NCBI GenBank assembly: GCA_028285625.1
Contig: JANQOX010000006.1
Coordinates: forward strand, 1 to 64,000
Source: Myxococcota bacterium
Lineage (GTDB): Bacteria > Myxococcota_A > UBA9160 > UBA6930
Direction: 5' to 3'
DNA: 64,000 nucleotides
Below the pieces are notes generated by a model. That model was not told the DNA's origin. It did not search any database and saw only the letters and a program-made list of their open reading frames with translations. Made by a program: the position numbers and the translations under genes. This document shows, one piece after another, positions 1 to 9,281 of this stretch; position 1 is the stretch's first letter; each line of letters starts with the position of its first letter.

Positions 1-603
1 GTCGGCGCATGCGCGCCGGGTCCGACTTGGCCGAGCGCGCGGCCTCGCCGACGGCTCGATCAGCTCTCGGGTCAGGGCAAGCTGCGCGCCGAGCGCCGCC
101 GCAAGGCGAAGGGCTTGTTCGAGAGCGGCATGGCGGCCTTCGGAGAGGACCGCTGGCTGGAGGCCGCCGGGAGCGTACGGCTGGCGATCGCCTTCGATCC
201 CAAGAACGAGGCCTACCGCGAGCGCTTCGTCGAGGTTCAGCGACAGGCGCACGGCGAGCTCTCGAAGGCGGCACTCAAGAAGGCCGAGGCGGCCCTCGAG
301 ATGCGCGACTACGAAGAGGCGCTGGGACACTTCGAAGAGGCCGTGACCTACCGTCCCGCCGATGCCGAGTTGCACGCGCGCGCCGCGCGCGTCGCCTGGC
401 AGGGCGTGGGCGAGCTGCGCAAGGCCAAGGAGCTGGCGTGCGCCGCCGTGGAGCTCGCCCCCGAGATCGCTGCGAACCATCGCGTGCTCGGACAGGTCTA
501 CGCCGCGGCGGGGCTCGGCGCCAATGCGAAGCGCGAACTCAAGATTGCGCTGGAGATGGACCCGGATGATGCAGAGGCCCGCGCGGCCTTGCGGGGTCTC
601 TGA
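1..603 (+). CDS. TPR-repeat protein, 5' end outside the window
   Basis: The reading frame is open from the first base and ends in TGA at 601-603, so the N-terminus is missing. The visible part is helical and charged. It carries TPR-like units, such as the stretch ending DYEEALGHFEEAVTYRPADA and a last unit ending AKRELKIALEMDPDDAEARA. Such proteins act as scaffolds for protein-protein contacts. The next gene, 49 bases on, encodes an Hsp70, so a co-chaperone role is a reasonable inference; a J domain could lie upstream but is not in view. If the visible frame were the whole gene, an internal ATG at 130 or the codon at 115 could serve as start, but basic helical sequence continues upstream, so truncation is more likely. 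Confidence 0.7.
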   Translation, partial: VGACAPGPTWPSARPRRRLDQLSGQGKLRAERRRKAKGLFESGMAAFGEDRWLEAAGSVRLAIAFDPKNEAYRERFVEVQRQAHGELSKAALKKAEAALEMRDYEEALGHFEEAVTYRPADAELHARAARVAWQGVGELRKAKELACAAVELAPEIAANHRVLGQVYAAAGLGANAKRELKIALEMDPDDAEARAALRGL

Positions 604-651
604 GAGGGATCGGGGCTCGCCGGGTTCGCGCCCGGGAGGCAGGAGGATGCG

Positions 652-2232
652 ATGAGTCGAGTGATCGGAATCGACCTGGGGACCACGAACTCGTGTGTGG
701 CCGTGCTCGAGAATGGTCAACCCACCGTGATTCCGAACGCCGGGGGCTACAAGACCACGCCCTCCATGTTCGCGATCACGCCCGACGGCAAGCGGCTCGT
801 GGGGCACCTGGCCAAGCGACAGGCGATCACCAACTCGAAGCACACCATCTTCGCCAGCAAGCGCCTGATCGGTCGGCGCTTCGACGCTCCCGAGGTCCAG
901 CGCTCCATCGATCTGTGCCCGTACGACATCGTGCGGGGACCGAACGACGACCCGCGCATCGAGATCGGGGGCAAGGCGTTCACCTGCCCGGAGATCGGCG
1001 CCACGATCCTGCGCGAGATGAAGCGGGTCGCCGAGGAGTACCTGGGGGAGCCGGTGCAGGAGGCGGTGATCACGGTTCCCGCCTACTTCAACGACACCCA
1101 GCGCCAGAGCACCAAGGACGCGGGCAAGATTGCCGGCCTCGACGTCCTTCGGATCGTGAACGAGCCCACCGCGGCCGCCATCGCCTACGGCTTCAACAAG
1201 CAGTCGGAAGAGCGGATCGCGGTCTTCGACCTGGGGGGCGGCACCTTCGACATCTCGATCCTCGAGATGAGCGACGGCGTGATCGAAGTGCTCGCCACCG
1301 CGGGCGACACCTTTCTCGGCGGAGAGGACTTCGACCGGCGCATCGTCCAGTACCTGCTCGACCAGTTCCAGCAGCAGGAGAGCATCGACCTGCGCGGCGA
1401 CGCCATGGCCCTCCAGCGCCTGAAGGACGCTGCGGAGAAGGCGAAGTGCGACCTCTCGGGCCGTGAACAGGTCGAGGTGAATCTGCCGTTCATCGCCAGC
1501 GACCCCGATGGTCCGCGGCATCTGTCGATCCAGCTCGACCGGCAGACGCTCGAGTCGCTGGTGAGCGAGGTGGTGAACGCGACGTTGAAGACGGCCGAGC
1601 AGTGCGTCCGCGACTCTGGCCTCGAGGCCGGCGACGTGGAACAGGTGATCCTGGTGGGCGGCCAGACGCGCATGCCCCTGGTGCAGCAGGCCGTGGCCGA
1701 CTTCTTCGGCAAGCGCGCCCACAAGGGCGTGAACCCGGACGAGGTGGTGGCCGTGGGCGCGGCGATCCAGGCCGAATCGCTCACCTCCGAAGAGGACAGC
1801 GTGCTGCTGCTCGACGTGACGCCGCTGTCGCTGGGCATCGCCACCTTCGGCGGCCACTTCGCGCAGCTGATCGAGCGCAACACCACGGTGCCCGTACGAA
1901 AGGGGCACATCTTCACCACCACCCGGGAGAACCAGTCGGCGGTGAAGATCCGCGTGCTCCAGGGTGAGTCGGACGTGGCGGCCGAGAACGATCTGCTCGG
2001 TGAGTTCGTGCTCACCGGCATCCGTCCCGCGAACAAGGGCGAGCCCGAGATCGACGTGTCGTTCGACATCGACGCGAACGGCATCGTCTCGGTCTCGGCG
2101 CGCGACCTGGCCACGGGCAAGGAGCAGTCGATCACCGTGAACGCGACCGGCACGCTCTCCGACGAGGAGATCCAGCAGATCATCGAGGACCAGGAGCTCT
2201 ACGAAGTGGCCCTGAAGGAAGGCGTGGAATGA
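652..2232 (+). CDS. Short Hsp70/DnaK-family chaperone lacking the C-terminal lid
   Basis: An Hsp70 ATPase of 526 residues. Visible motifs are the N-terminal phosphate loop GIDLGTTNSCVAVLE, the VPAYFNDTQR and NEPTAAAIAYG motifs, phosphate 2 VFDLGGGTFDISILE and the adenosine motif ILVGGQTRMP. The beta substrate-binding domain is present (region around LDVTPLSLGIATFGG), but the protein stops soon after it. Canonical DnaK is about 610-640 residues, so the alpha-helical lid and disordered tail are absent. A perfect AGGAGG at 641-646 sits 5 bases before the ATG. The gene follows a TPR protein and overlaps the next gene by ATGA, which suggests a dedicated operon. This looks like a specialised paralog rather than the housekeeping dnaK, which would normally sit with grpE/dnaJ. 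How substrates are held without a lid cannot be told from sequence. Confidence 0.9.
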   Translation: MSRVIGIDLGTTNSCVAVLENGQPTVIPNAGGYKTTPSMFAITPDGKRLVGHLAKRQAITNSKHTIFASKRLIGRRFDAPEVQRSIDLCPYDIVRGPNDDPRIEIGGKAFTCPEIGATILREMKRVAEEYLGEPVQEAVITVPAYFNDTQRQSTKDAGKIAGLDVLRIVNEPTAAAIAYGFNKQSEERIAVFDLGGGTFDISILEMSDGVIEVLATAGDTFLGGEDFDRRIVQYLLDQFQQQESIDLRGDAMALQRLKDAAEKAKCDLSGREQVEVNLPFIASDPDGPRHLSIQLDRQTLESLVSEVVNATLKTAEQCVRDSGLEAGDVEQVILVGGQTRMPLVQQAVADFFGKRAHKGVNPDEVVAVGAAIQAESLTSEEDSVLLLDVTPLSLGIATFGGHFAQLIERNTTVPVRKGHIFTTTRENQSAVKIRVLQGESDVAAENDLLGEFVLTGIRPANKGEPEIDVSFDIDANGIVSVSARDLATGKEQSITVNATGTLSDEEIQQIIEDQELYEVALKEGVE

Positions 2233-2618
2233 GCGCCGCCGAGGTTCCGAGCCACCTGTTGATGGAGGCCCTGGACTGGGTGCAGCAGGGCCGCGCCGAG
2301 GACGCGCTCGAGCTGGTGGAGTCGCTCGCGGAGGGCCGCAACGGCGCGCAGGTCGCGGGCTATGAAGAGTTGCTCCGAGCGCGGCTGATGGAGGAGTACC
2401 GTGAGCGGCTCCCCGACGCGGCGCGACTGCGGCGCAAGCTGGAAGGCTCGGAGCTGCTCAGCTTCAACCTTCCGGCCGGTGCCGGCTTCTTGATCTCGAT
2501 GCTCGATGGCGAGACGCCGGTGTCCGATCTGGTGGCGCTCTCGGGCATGGACCCGTTCGACGCCCGCCGCAACCTGAACCGGCTGATCGGCGCAGGCATC
2601 GTCGAGCTGGTCTCGTGA
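2229..2618 (+). CDS. Hypothetical protein with a C-terminal winged-helix-like segment, in the Hsp70 operon
   Basis: A protein of 129 residues that starts inside the stop codon of the Hsp70 gene (ATGA overlap), so it is probably translationally coupled. The first 75 residues are helical and acidic. The last 45 (from about FLISMLDGETPVSDLVALSG to the end) have the pattern of a small winged-helix domain of the kind seen after DUF4388-type and PqqD-like modules: a turn, 'PVSDLVALSGMDPFDA' and 'LNRLIGAGIVE'. No catalytic motif is visible. Its position suggests an accessory factor for the chaperone pair, but that rests on context only. Confidence 0.75.
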   Translation: MSAAEVPSHLLMEALDWVQQGRAEDALELVESLAEGRNGAQVAGYEELLRARLMEEYRERLPDAARLRRKLEGSELLSFNLPAGAGFLISMLDGETPVSDLVALSGMDPFDARRNLNRLIGAGIVELVS

Positions 2619-2640
2619 CGCAGGTCGATCGGGGTACCCC

Positions 2641-3564
2641 ATGGACGGATTCGAACGCTCGCTGCTGACCTTCATCGACACCCCGCTGGTGGTGGGCGAC
2701 GCGGGGGGGGATGCGGTCTGGGCGAACCCCACCTTCGAGACGCGCTTCACCCTGGATCCCGAGAGCCTGGCGGGGACGCCGCTGGCGGAACTGTTTGCGG
2801 GCGGTAGCCGCGAGCGCGTACTGAACGCCGTGGCGCTGGTCTGCGAAGGCGGCGAGAGCCAACGCTTCCGCCTGCGCGAAGGCGGGCACGACTACGAGGC
2901 CGTGGTCTCCGGCATCGAAGTCGGCGCGGAGTGCGTGGGCGTCGTGATCCTGCTGAAGGAGACGATGGAGCATCTCGAACGGCTCCTCGCCCTGCAGCGC
3001 CAGCTGCAGGAGCCCCTCGACGAGGTCGAGGTCGTGCTCGACGGCCTGCTCGAACAGACCGGCGGGCAGCGCGCGGACCGACACCGCAAGGAGGTCGAGG
3101 ACGGGCTGCGCGCGCTCGCGCGCATCCGGAAGTGGTCGCAGGAGCTCGGCACGCTGCTCTGTGGCGACGGATCGACCTCCCGCGAGCGTTTCGACCCGGT
3201 CGCCGTGCTGCGGCGCGTGACCGAGTCGGCGAGCGACTCGGCGAGCTTCGTCGAGATGCTGGCGCCGGCATCCCTTCCGGCCCTCGAGGGCGATCCCATG
3301 CGCCTCGAATGGGCGCTGGGACGCATGCTCGACGCGCGTCTCGCCGCCGACCCGGCGCGCATCGTGCTGGGCGCGAGGGTTCTCGGCGACCACGTGCTGC
3401 TGTCGGTCTCGGAGCTGGTGGACGAGGGCCTGCCCGGTGCCATCTGCGACACGCCCGACGTGCGCGATGCGCTCGCCGAACTGCGCGCGGAGGTCGAGAC
3501 CGTCGCCGACCCCCGCCTGGGGCGGTCCACCCTGCTGAGGGTGCCCATGGCGCGCGGCCAGTAG
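2641..3564 (+). CDS. PAS-domain protein with a degenerate histidine-kinase-like region
   Basis: A 307-residue protein that begins with a PAS-like sensor segment (residues ~10-110: VVGDAGGDAVWANPTFETRF and so on, ending VVILLKETMEH). A coiled helical region at the histidine-kinase dimerisation position follows, then a region resembling a kinase ATPase domain (EGDPMRLEWALGRML ... ILGARVLGDHVLLSVSE). The H-box histidine is not evident: the expected 'HELRNPL' region reads QLQEPLDEVEVVLDGL. The glycine-rich G1/G2 boxes are also missing. It is therefore probably a non-catalytic sensor or scaffold rather than an active kinase. It follows the chaperone operon by 22 bases and may be part of it. The assignment of the second half is tentative. 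Confidence 0.65.
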   Translation: MDGFERSLLTFIDTPLVVGDAGGDAVWANPTFETRFTLDPESLAGTPLAELFAGGSRERVLNAVALVCEGGESQRFRLREGGHDYEAVVSGIEVGAECVGVVILLKETMEHLERLLALQRQLQEPLDEVEVVLDGLLEQTGGQRADRHRKEVEDGLRALARIRKWSQELGTLLCGDGSTSRERFDPVAVLRRVTESASDSASFVEMLAPASLPALEGDPMRLEWALGRMLDARLAADPARIVLGARVLGDHVLLSVSELVDEGLPGAICDTPDVRDALAELRAEVETVADPRLGRSTLLRVPMARGQ

Positions 3565-3600
3565 GGTCCACCGCGCCGGCGCGCGGCCGAGCGCGAAGGG

Positions 3601-3628
3601 CTGACGCGCGGGGCACCCCGGCTACCCT
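3601..3628 (+). promoter_or_regulatory. Candidate sigma70-type promoter of argG
   Basis: CTGACG at 3601-3606 resembles the -35 consensus, and TACCCT at 3623-3628 fits the TAnnnT form of a -10 in GC-rich genomes, with a 16-base spacer. Transcription would begin near 3635, just ahead of the ribosome-binding site GGAGGT at 3637-3642. Prediction by eye only. Confidence 0.35.
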
Positions 3629-3650
3629 CCCTCGCCGGAGGTAGTCCCCC

Positions 3651-4859
3651 ATGGCCCCCGGAGCTTCCCGAAAGGGATCGGTGCGCCGCGTGTGTCTCGC
3701 CTACAGCGGCGGGCTCGATACGTCGGTGATCCTGCGCTGGTTGATCGAAGAGTACGACTGCGAGGTCGTGGCCTACTGCGCCGACGTGGGCCAGGAAGAA
3801 GAGCTCGACGGCCTGCCCGACAAGGCCAAGGCCACGGGTGCCGTCGACTGCGTGATTCGCGACCTCCGTGAGGAGTTCACGCGAGACTTCGTGTTCCCCG
3901 CGATTCGCGGCAACGCGATCTACGAGGGCACCTACCTGCTGGGCACGGCGCTGGCACGGCCGGTGATCGCAAAGCACCACGTGGAGGTGGCGCGCGAGAC
4001 CGGCTGCGACGCGGTGGCGCACGGCGCGACCGGCAAGGGCAACGACCAGGTCCGTTTCGAGCTCGGCTACCGCGCCCTCGGGCCGGAGCTGGCCGTGATC
4101 GCCCCGTGGCGCGAGTGGGACCTCACCTCGCGCCCCGACTGCATGGCCTACGCCCAGAAGCACGGGATTCCGGTGACGGCCACGGTCAAGAAGCCGTACT
4201 CGATCGATCGCAACCTGCTGCACATCTCGTTCGAGGGCGGCGTGCTCGAAGACCCGTGGCGGGCGCCCGACGAGTCGATGTTCGTGATGACGACCTCGCC
4301 CGAGGACGCGCCGGACACGCCCTCGGAGGTGGTGATCTCGTTCGATCGCGGTACGCCGGTCGCCATCGATGGCGAGAGCCTCGGCCCTGCGGCGCTGCTG
4401 CGGCGCATGAACCAGATCGCCGGGGCCCACGGCGTGGGGCGCGTGGACCTGGTCGAGAACCGCTTCGTGGGCCTCAAGTCGCGCGGCGTGTACGAGACGC
4501 CGGGTGGTACGGTGCTCCTGGCAGCGCACCGGGCGGTCGAGTCTCTCACCCTCGATCGCGAGGTGATGCACGAGCGCGACCGCCTGTCGCCGCGGTTCGC
4601 CGAGCTCGTCTACAACGGCTTCTGGTTCTCGCCCGAGATGGACTTCGTGCGCGCCGCGATCGAGCGCTCGCAGGAGAACGTGACCGGCGACGCGCGCATC
4701 CGCCTCTACAAGGGCGGTCTGCAGGTGACGGGCCGACGTTCACCGGTGTCGCTCTACCGAGAAGACATGGCGAGCTTCGATCAGGCCGGAGGCTACGACC
4801 AGGCCGACGCCACGGGCTTCATCCACCTCCAGGGCCTGCGGCTTCCCGAGCGGAAGTAG
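3651..4859 (+). CDS. argG: Argininosuccinate synthase
   Basis: Joins citrulline and aspartate, using ATP, to give argininosuccinate in arginine biosynthesis. The 402-residue length is normal. The N-terminal PP-loop AYSGGLDTS (residues 17-25) is intact, followed by the family block [12 protein letters not shown]. Later blocks such as the [20 protein letters not shown] segment and [19 protein letters not shown] are typical. GGAGGT at 3637-3642 supports the ATG. The gene stands alone on this strand, not next to argH. Its last 41 bases overlap the 3' end of the convergent UbiB-family gene, so the two may interfere at the transcript level. Confidence 0.97.
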   Translation: MAPGASRKGSVRRVCLAYSGGLDTSVILRWLIEEYDCEVVAYCADVGQEEELDGLPDKAKATGAVDCVIRDLREEFTRDFVFPAIRGNAIYEGTYLLGTALARPVIAKHHVEVARETGCDAVAHGATGKGNDQVRFELGYRALGPELAVIAPWREWDLTSRPDCMAYAQKHGIPVTATVKKPYSIDRNLLHISFEGGVLEDPWRAPDESMFVMTTSPEDAPDTPSEVVISFDRGTPVAIDGESLGPAALLRRMNQIAGAHGVGRVDLVENRFVGLKSRGVYETPGGTVLLAAHRAVESLTLDREVMHERDRLSPRFAELVYNGFWFSPEMDFVRAAIERSQENVTGDARIRLYKGGLQVTGRRSPVSLYREDMASFDQAGGYDQADATGFIHLQGLRLPERK

Positions 4860-6249
4860 CAGCCGGGCCGGACGACTCGCGGCCGGCGAGAAATCGCAGC
4901 AGGTACGGCACGGTGAGCTTCACCAGATCGACGTCCGGGGCCAGCTCGGCGCCCAGGCCGAACAGGTAGGACAGGGTCTTCGCGTAGAGCAGCAGATCGT
5001 TCGGGAGCCTGAGCCCTGGCGTCTCGTCGAGCAGCTGCTTGGCCTCGTCCTTCATGGCGAGTACGCGCGCGGGGCCCATGGCCAGCGGGCCGCCCTGCTC
5101 GCCGCGCAGTCGCTCGAACATCGCGGCGACCGCCGCGCGAACCCCCGGCTCGGCGCCTGGCGCGACCATGTCGAGGCGCTGCATGCCCGCCACGAAGGCG
5201 TCGACGTCCCATTGGAGCAGGGCATAGATGGCCTGACGCATCTCGATCCGCAGGGCCGGGTCGAGGCGCTTCGAGAGCCCGAAGTCCACGAACAGCACAC
5301 GGGGTCGGGAGGTCTTCTCGGGCTCGTCGAGGACGAACAGGTTTCCGGGGTGGGGATCGGCGTGAAAGAGCCCGTCCACGAACACCTGCTGCGCGTAGGC
5401 CCGTGCAATCACCTCGAGGACCGCCGCCGGCGAGACGCCCTCGGCTTCGAGCGCGGGCCCGTCCAGGGCGTGGGTGGGGTGGTGGACCACCGTCAGCACG
5501 GCACGCGTACTGTGGCTCGGGACCACCCGCGGCACCAGAAGCTGGGGGTCGGCCGCGAGGTTCTCTGCGATCTCGGCGGCAACCTGCGCTTCGCGCTCGA
5601 AGTCGAGCTCCTCCCGGACCCCGGCCGAGAACTCGTCGAACAGGCGGGCTCGTGTGGCGCGGGCCGCAGCCGACCCGCCCGCCCACCGCGACATCCACCG
5701 GAGCAGTCCGAGGTCGGCGGAAAGCGAGGCCGCGAGCCAGGGGTATTGGACCTTCACCACGACCTCGGCGTCGGGGCCCTCGCCGTGCAGACGCGCGCGG
5801 TGCACCTGGGCGATCGACGCCGCGCCCAGCGGCGAGGCGTCGAAGCGGGCGAAGTGATCCTCCAGGCGACCGCCGAGTTCCGCTTCGATCACGCCCCGGA
5901 TCGTGGAGAGGGGTAGGGGCGGTACGCGGTTGCGCAGTCCGGAGAGTCCCTCGCGTACCTCGGCGGGGAGCGCGTCGAGCCGCAGCGATGCGAACTGCCC
6001 GACCTTGGCGAAGGCCCCCTTCAGCGCGCCCAGGGTGTGGGCCAGGCGCAACGCCTCGGCATGGTCTCGGGGTGCCCCCGGGGGTCGAGTGAGCCGCAGC
6101 CAGCCGATCGCCAGCGCACAACCGGCGAGCCGCAGGGCCTGCGGCAGGCCCAGCGCCCGCGCGATGAAACGCGAACGGCCCGCCGGTCGTCTCATGGGTA
6201 GACGCGACGAAGGCTGGGCCTCGAGACGATCCGATGCAGAGTCGGGCAA
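4819..6249 (-). CDS. ABC1/UbiB-family protein kinase-like protein
   Basis: A 476-residue member of the atypical kinase family that includes UbiB/COQ8 (quinone biosynthesis, lipid-linked ATPase/kinase activity). Diagnostic motifs visible in order: the KxGQ motif (KVGQFASLR), the alanine-rich nucleotide loop region ([16 protein letters not shown]), the lysine in [16 protein letters not shown] in the catalytic loop, and the metal-binding VDFGLSKRL. It seems to lack the strong C-terminal membrane anchors of UbiB. The start is uncertain: an in-frame ATG at 6193-6195 (MRRPAGRS) would remove 18 residues. It converges on argG and overlaps it by 41 bases. The exact substrate cannot be assigned; it could be in ubiquinone metabolism or another lipid pathway. 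Confidence 0.9.
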   Translation of the reverse strand: MPDSASDRLEAQPSSRLPMRRPAGRSRFIARALGLPQALRLAGCALAIGWLRLTRPPGAPRDHAEALRLAHTLGALKGAFAKVGQFASLRLDALPAEVREGLSGLRNRVPPLPLSTIRGVIEAELGGRLEDHFARFDASPLGAASIAQVHRARLHGEGPDAEVVVKVQYPWLAASLSADLGLLRWMSRWAGGSAAARATRARLFDEFSAGVREELDFEREAQVAAEIAENLAADPQLLVPRVVPSHSTRAVLTVVHHPTHALDGPALEAEGVSPAAVLEVIARAYAQQVFVDGLFHADPHPGNLFVLDEPEKTSRPRVLFVDFGLSKRLDPALRIEMRQAIYALLQWDVDAFVAGMQRLDMVAPGAEPGVRAAVAAMFERLRGEQGGPLAMGPARVLAMKDEAKQLLDETPGLRLPNDLLLYAKTLSYLFGLGAELAPDVDLVKLTVPYLLRFLAGRESSGPAATSAREAAGPGGG

Positions 6250-6381
6250 AGAACGAGGTTCTCGGTGGCGAAAGGGACGCTAGTGTAGGGGTCGCCGTTC
6301 GACGGGGGATGGATGCAGCGCGCATCGTTCCCCGAGATGCCTTCGCGCAACCACGCGAAACCGTACCAACGGGGGAAATCG

Positions 6382-7719
6382 ATGCGCCTTCACCTGATCC
6401 GCGCCGCCATGGCGGCCCTGCTCCTGATCGCCTTTAGTGCGCCCGCCGTGGCGCAAGAGGACGTCGGTCCGGGCACGCCTTCCTTCAAGGAAGGCGACGT
6501 CATCACGATGGACAACCTCGACTCGCTCAAGCAGTTCCTGCCGCCGGAGTTCTGGGCGAACCGGGACTTCTTCTTCTACGAGGGCATGCAGCTCGAGGTC
6601 GGACCGTTCTACCGCGACTACAAGCCCGCGAAGGAGTACGTGGCGGCCACCGAGCGCTTCGCGGGTCAAGCGAAGATCGGTCCCGAGAACAGCCTCGAGA
6701 ACTACACCGCCGGTCAGCCCTTCCCGATCGACCAGATCGATTGCAAGGGCGACCCCGAGGCGGGCGCCAAGATGGCGTGGAACTTCGATCAGCAGTGGGA
6801 AGGGGACGGGGCCAGCTCCCGCTACTACTACTCCTACTGGGATCGCGGCGAAGAGCTGCCGCTCTACTACGAGGGCACGGCCAAGACCATCGCCATGGGT
6901 CGCCGCGTCGAGGCCGAGTACCTCGACAAGAACAACGGCGACATGTTCCGGGGCGAGAAGCGCAAGAGCGCCTTCGGCATCGAGGTGGATGCGCCCTTCG
7001 ACGCCCGCGGCATCCTGCTGATGACGTACCGGTACAAGACCTCGGAGCTGCCGGAGGCCGACCGCAAGAACGACGACACCTGGGTGTACGTGCCCACCCT
7101 GCGCCGCGTGCGCCGCATCTCGTCGGCCCAGCGGACGGACGCCGTGTCGGGCACCGACTTCACGTTCGACGATCTGCGCAGCTTCTCGGGCATCGTCCCG
7201 CAGTACGAGTGGACCTGCCTCGAGAACGATCTCGACATCATCGCACCGGTGAACTCGAAGGTCGGAGCCTACCCGTACACGCGCGACCACAACTTCGGTC
7301 CCTACGGCCTGTCCTATGCCGACGATCGGTGGGAGCTGCGCAAGGCGGTGAAGATCCGCTTCGTGCCGCGCGCCGCGGATCACCCGTACCACCACAAGGA
7401 CATCTACTTCGACAAGGAGTCGATGACCCCGCTCTATTCCTTCGCCTACGACCGCAAGGAAGAGCTCTGGAAGATCATCTGGCACAACCACCGGTGGAGC
7501 GACGAGAACATCGCGGCCGACGAGGGCTCGGACTGGTACGCCGGCTGGGACGGCGTTCCGGATCCGCGGGACCTCAAGGTGATCAGCGACACGATCGTGA
7601 ACACCCAGACCGGTACGGGCAACCGCATCGAGTTCTGGGACAGCCACGGCACCCCGCTCAAGAGCAAGGGCAAGGTGCGTCGCTACATCGACATCGGCCG
7701 GCTGACCAAGGGCCGCTAG
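6382..7719 (+). CDS. DUF1329 family exported protein
   Basis: A 445-residue secreted protein of the DUF1329 family (LolB-like fold, outer-membrane/periplasmic). The ATG at 6382 follows GGGGGAAA (6371-6378) and begins a clear Sec signal peptide ending near APAVAQ. The longer frame from 6313 would bury that signal, so it is rejected. Family features include the repeated aromatic strands (RYYYSYWDRGEE), the DTWVYVPTLRRVRRIS block and the C-terminal WDGVPDPRDLKVI region. In other bacteria DUF1329 genes are often found with DUF1302, YCF48-like and MMPL/RND exporter genes; here only the YCF48 partner is adjacent. The function is believed to concern lipid or hydrophobic-compound transport, but is not established. 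Confidence 0.9.
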   Translation: MRLHLIRAAMAALLLIAFSAPAVAQEDVGPGTPSFKEGDVITMDNLDSLKQFLPPEFWANRDFFFYEGMQLEVGPFYRDYKPAKEYVAATERFAGQAKIGPENSLENYTAGQPFPIDQIDCKGDPEAGAKMAWNFDQQWEGDGASSRYYYSYWDRGEELPLYYEGTAKTIAMGRRVEAEYLDKNNGDMFRGEKRKSAFGIEVDAPFDARGILLMTYRYKTSELPEADRKNDDTWVYVPTLRRVRRISSAQRTDAVSGTDFTFDDLRSFSGIVPQYEWTCLENDLDIIAPVNSKVGAYPYTRDHNFGPYGLSYADDRWELRKAVKIRFVPRAADHPYHHKDIYFDKESMTPLYSFAYDRKEELWKIIWHNHRWSDENIAADEGSDWYAGWDGVPDPRDLKVISDTIVNTQTGTGNRIEFWDSHGTPLKSKGKVRRYIDIGRLTKGR

Positions 7720-7737
7720 TCGGCCTCGGGCCCTCGC

Positions 7738-7769
7738 GACGGGCCGGGGCGCGAGCGCCCCGGCCCGTC
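7738..7769 (+). terminator. Strong intrinsic terminator after the DUF1329 gene
   Basis: A perfect 14-base-pair GC stem, arms 7738-7751 and 7756-7769, with a CGAG loop, followed by the pyrimidine-rich CCTTCTCT. It lies 18 bases after the DUF1329 stop and 28 before the YCF48 start, so it separates or attenuates the two genes. Confidence 0.75.
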
Positions 7770-7796
7770 CCTTCTCTGCACGCCTTGGAGACCCCC

Positions 7797-9281
7797 ATGT
7801 CGCTCCCGATCCGTCTGTTCGCCTCGCTCGTGGGCCTGTCTTTCGCATTGGGCTGCCATCAGGTGCACTTCGAGGTGCAAGAGGGCAGCGGCGAGATCCA
7901 GATTCCCGACGACCTCTTCTCGGTCTCTCCGGTGGGCAAGGATCGCGCCGTGGCGTCCGGGTACTGGGGCGCCATCTACCTGACCGAGGACGGTGGGGCG
8001 ACCTGGCGTGCCGCAGATACGGGTACCGACCGGCTGATCTACGACGTCTCCATGGCCGACGCGCAGCACGGCTGGGCCGTAGGCCAGGTGGGCCTCGTGC
8101 TGCGGACCGAGGACGGCGGCGCGAGCTGGCAGCGCCAGTCCACGCCCAAGGACGACCAGGGCGTCCACATCTTCGCGGTCCAGGCCCTCGACAAGGATCG
8201 CGCCTGGGCCGTGGGCGAGTGGGGCACGCGGATCTACACGGACGACGGCGGCCAGTCGTGGCAGGAGCGGTCGCTCACCGTCAACGAGACGCACCCCATG
8301 TTCGTGTGGCTGTCGATCTCGGAGCAGGACAAGGTGCGCAACGGGGAGATGGTCTTCGAGGACGTCGGGCTCGGCGACGTCTACTGCCTGCCCGAGAACA
8401 CCAACTACTGCTGGATCATCGGCGAGTTCGCCTACCTCTTCCGGACCGAGGACGGCGGCATGACCTGGGAACGCGGCGTCATCCAGAGCGGCACCCAGGT
8501 CGATCCGGTGCTCTTCGCCTACAACGAAATCGAGATCAACGAAGAGGACTTCGATCGGGTCCGGGCCTTTGCCGAGACGATCGTCGACCAGCAGCACCTC
8601 AACGTCGCCGTGTATCCCTTCGCCAGCGCGAAGGAGATCAAGAACTTCGGCAGCGTGGACGACCCCTTCCCGCTCTTCGACATCATCGAGGCGCGCACCC
8701 AGGAGATCGGTGCGGCGGTCGAGGATGCAGGCGTCAACACCGACCGCATCCGGCGCCGGGCCGCTCCGCCGTGGGACTACGAGGACTTCCTCGAGGACGA
8801 TCCCGAGTTCCTCACCCGCTACCTGGACAGCCGCGTCGCCGACCAGGGGCAGGTGAAGGTGGAGATCGCCCAGAACCCGTACCTGTTCACGGTGCGCTTC
8901 GCGGACCAGGACCAGGGCTACATCTCGGGCCTCGGTGGAGTCGTCCTGCGGTCCGAGGACGGCGGGCGCACCTGGCGCTACGAGGACATCGGGCGCAAGG
9001 CGGCCCTGTTCTCCGTGTTCCCCTTCCCGGGCGGTCGCTCGGTGGTGGTGGGCGAGAAGGGAATCGCCCTCCAGTCGGAGGACGGGGGCGAGACCTGGGC
9101 TCAGATCGAGAACTACCCCGAACTCTTCACCTACATGCGTGACGTGCAGTTCGAGCCGACCGGGCAGGTGGGCTACGCCGTGGGCCAAGATGGCCGGGTG
9201 CTGCGCAGTGAAGACGCCGGCAACTCGTGGACCCAGGTCTTCCCGAAGCAGGAAGCCACCGAAATCGCTTCGGCGGACTAG
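7797..9281 (+). CDS. YCF48/BNR-repeat (beta-propeller) lipoprotein
   Basis: A 494-residue predicted lipoprotein. The ATG at 7797 has GGAG at 7786-7789 and gives a hydrophobic signal ending ALGC (Cys20), a slightly imperfect lipobox. The body holds seven Asp-box/BNR turns of the form EDGGxTW: EDGGATW, EDGGASW, DDGGQSW, EDGGMTW, EDGGRTW, EDGGETW and EDAGNSW. This is typical of YCF48-type beta-propellers. The blades are interrupted by an acidic helical insertion at residues ~240-360. The chloroplast YCF48 name comes from photosystem assembly; nothing here suggests photosynthesis. With the DUF1329 gene it forms a pair known from other Proteobacteria, usually with an RND-type exporter not present here. 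Confidence 0.85.
   Translation: MSLPIRLFASLVGLSFALGCHQVHFEVQEGSGEIQIPDDLFSVSPVGKDRAVASGYWGAIYLTEDGGATWRAADTGTDRLIYDVSMADAQHGWAVGQVGLVLRTEDGGASWQRQSTPKDDQGVHIFAVQALDKDRAWAVGEWGTRIYTDDGGQSWQERSLTVNETHPMFVWLSISEQDKVRNGEMVFEDVGLGDVYCLPENTNYCWIIGEFAYLFRTEDGGMTWERGVIQSGTQVDPVLFAYNEIEINEEDFDRVRAFAETIVDQQHLNVAVYPFASAKEIKNFGSVDDPFPLFDIIEARTQEIGAAVEDAGVNTDRIRRRAAPPWDYEDFLEDDPEFLTRYLDSRVADQGQVKVEIAQNPYLFTVRFADQDQGYISGLGGVVLRSEDGGRTWRYEDIGRKAALFSVFPFPGGRSVVVGEKGIALQSEDGGETWAQIENYPELFTYMRDVQFEPTGQVGYAVGQDGRVLRSEDAGNSWTQVFPKQEATEIASAD

Noticed and set aside
2892..4571. Antisense frame of 559 residues over argG
   Set aside because: It lies opposite a certain enzyme gene and has no domain or start signal.
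6741..7796. An N-terminal extension of the YCF48 protein by 352 codons
   Set aside because: The extension overlaps the DUF1329 gene in another frame; the signal peptide and Shine-Dalgarno sit at 7797.
7797..9281. A photosynthesis link from the YCF48 name
   Set aside because: No photosynthetic gene is nearby; the family is common in non-photosynthetic bacteria.
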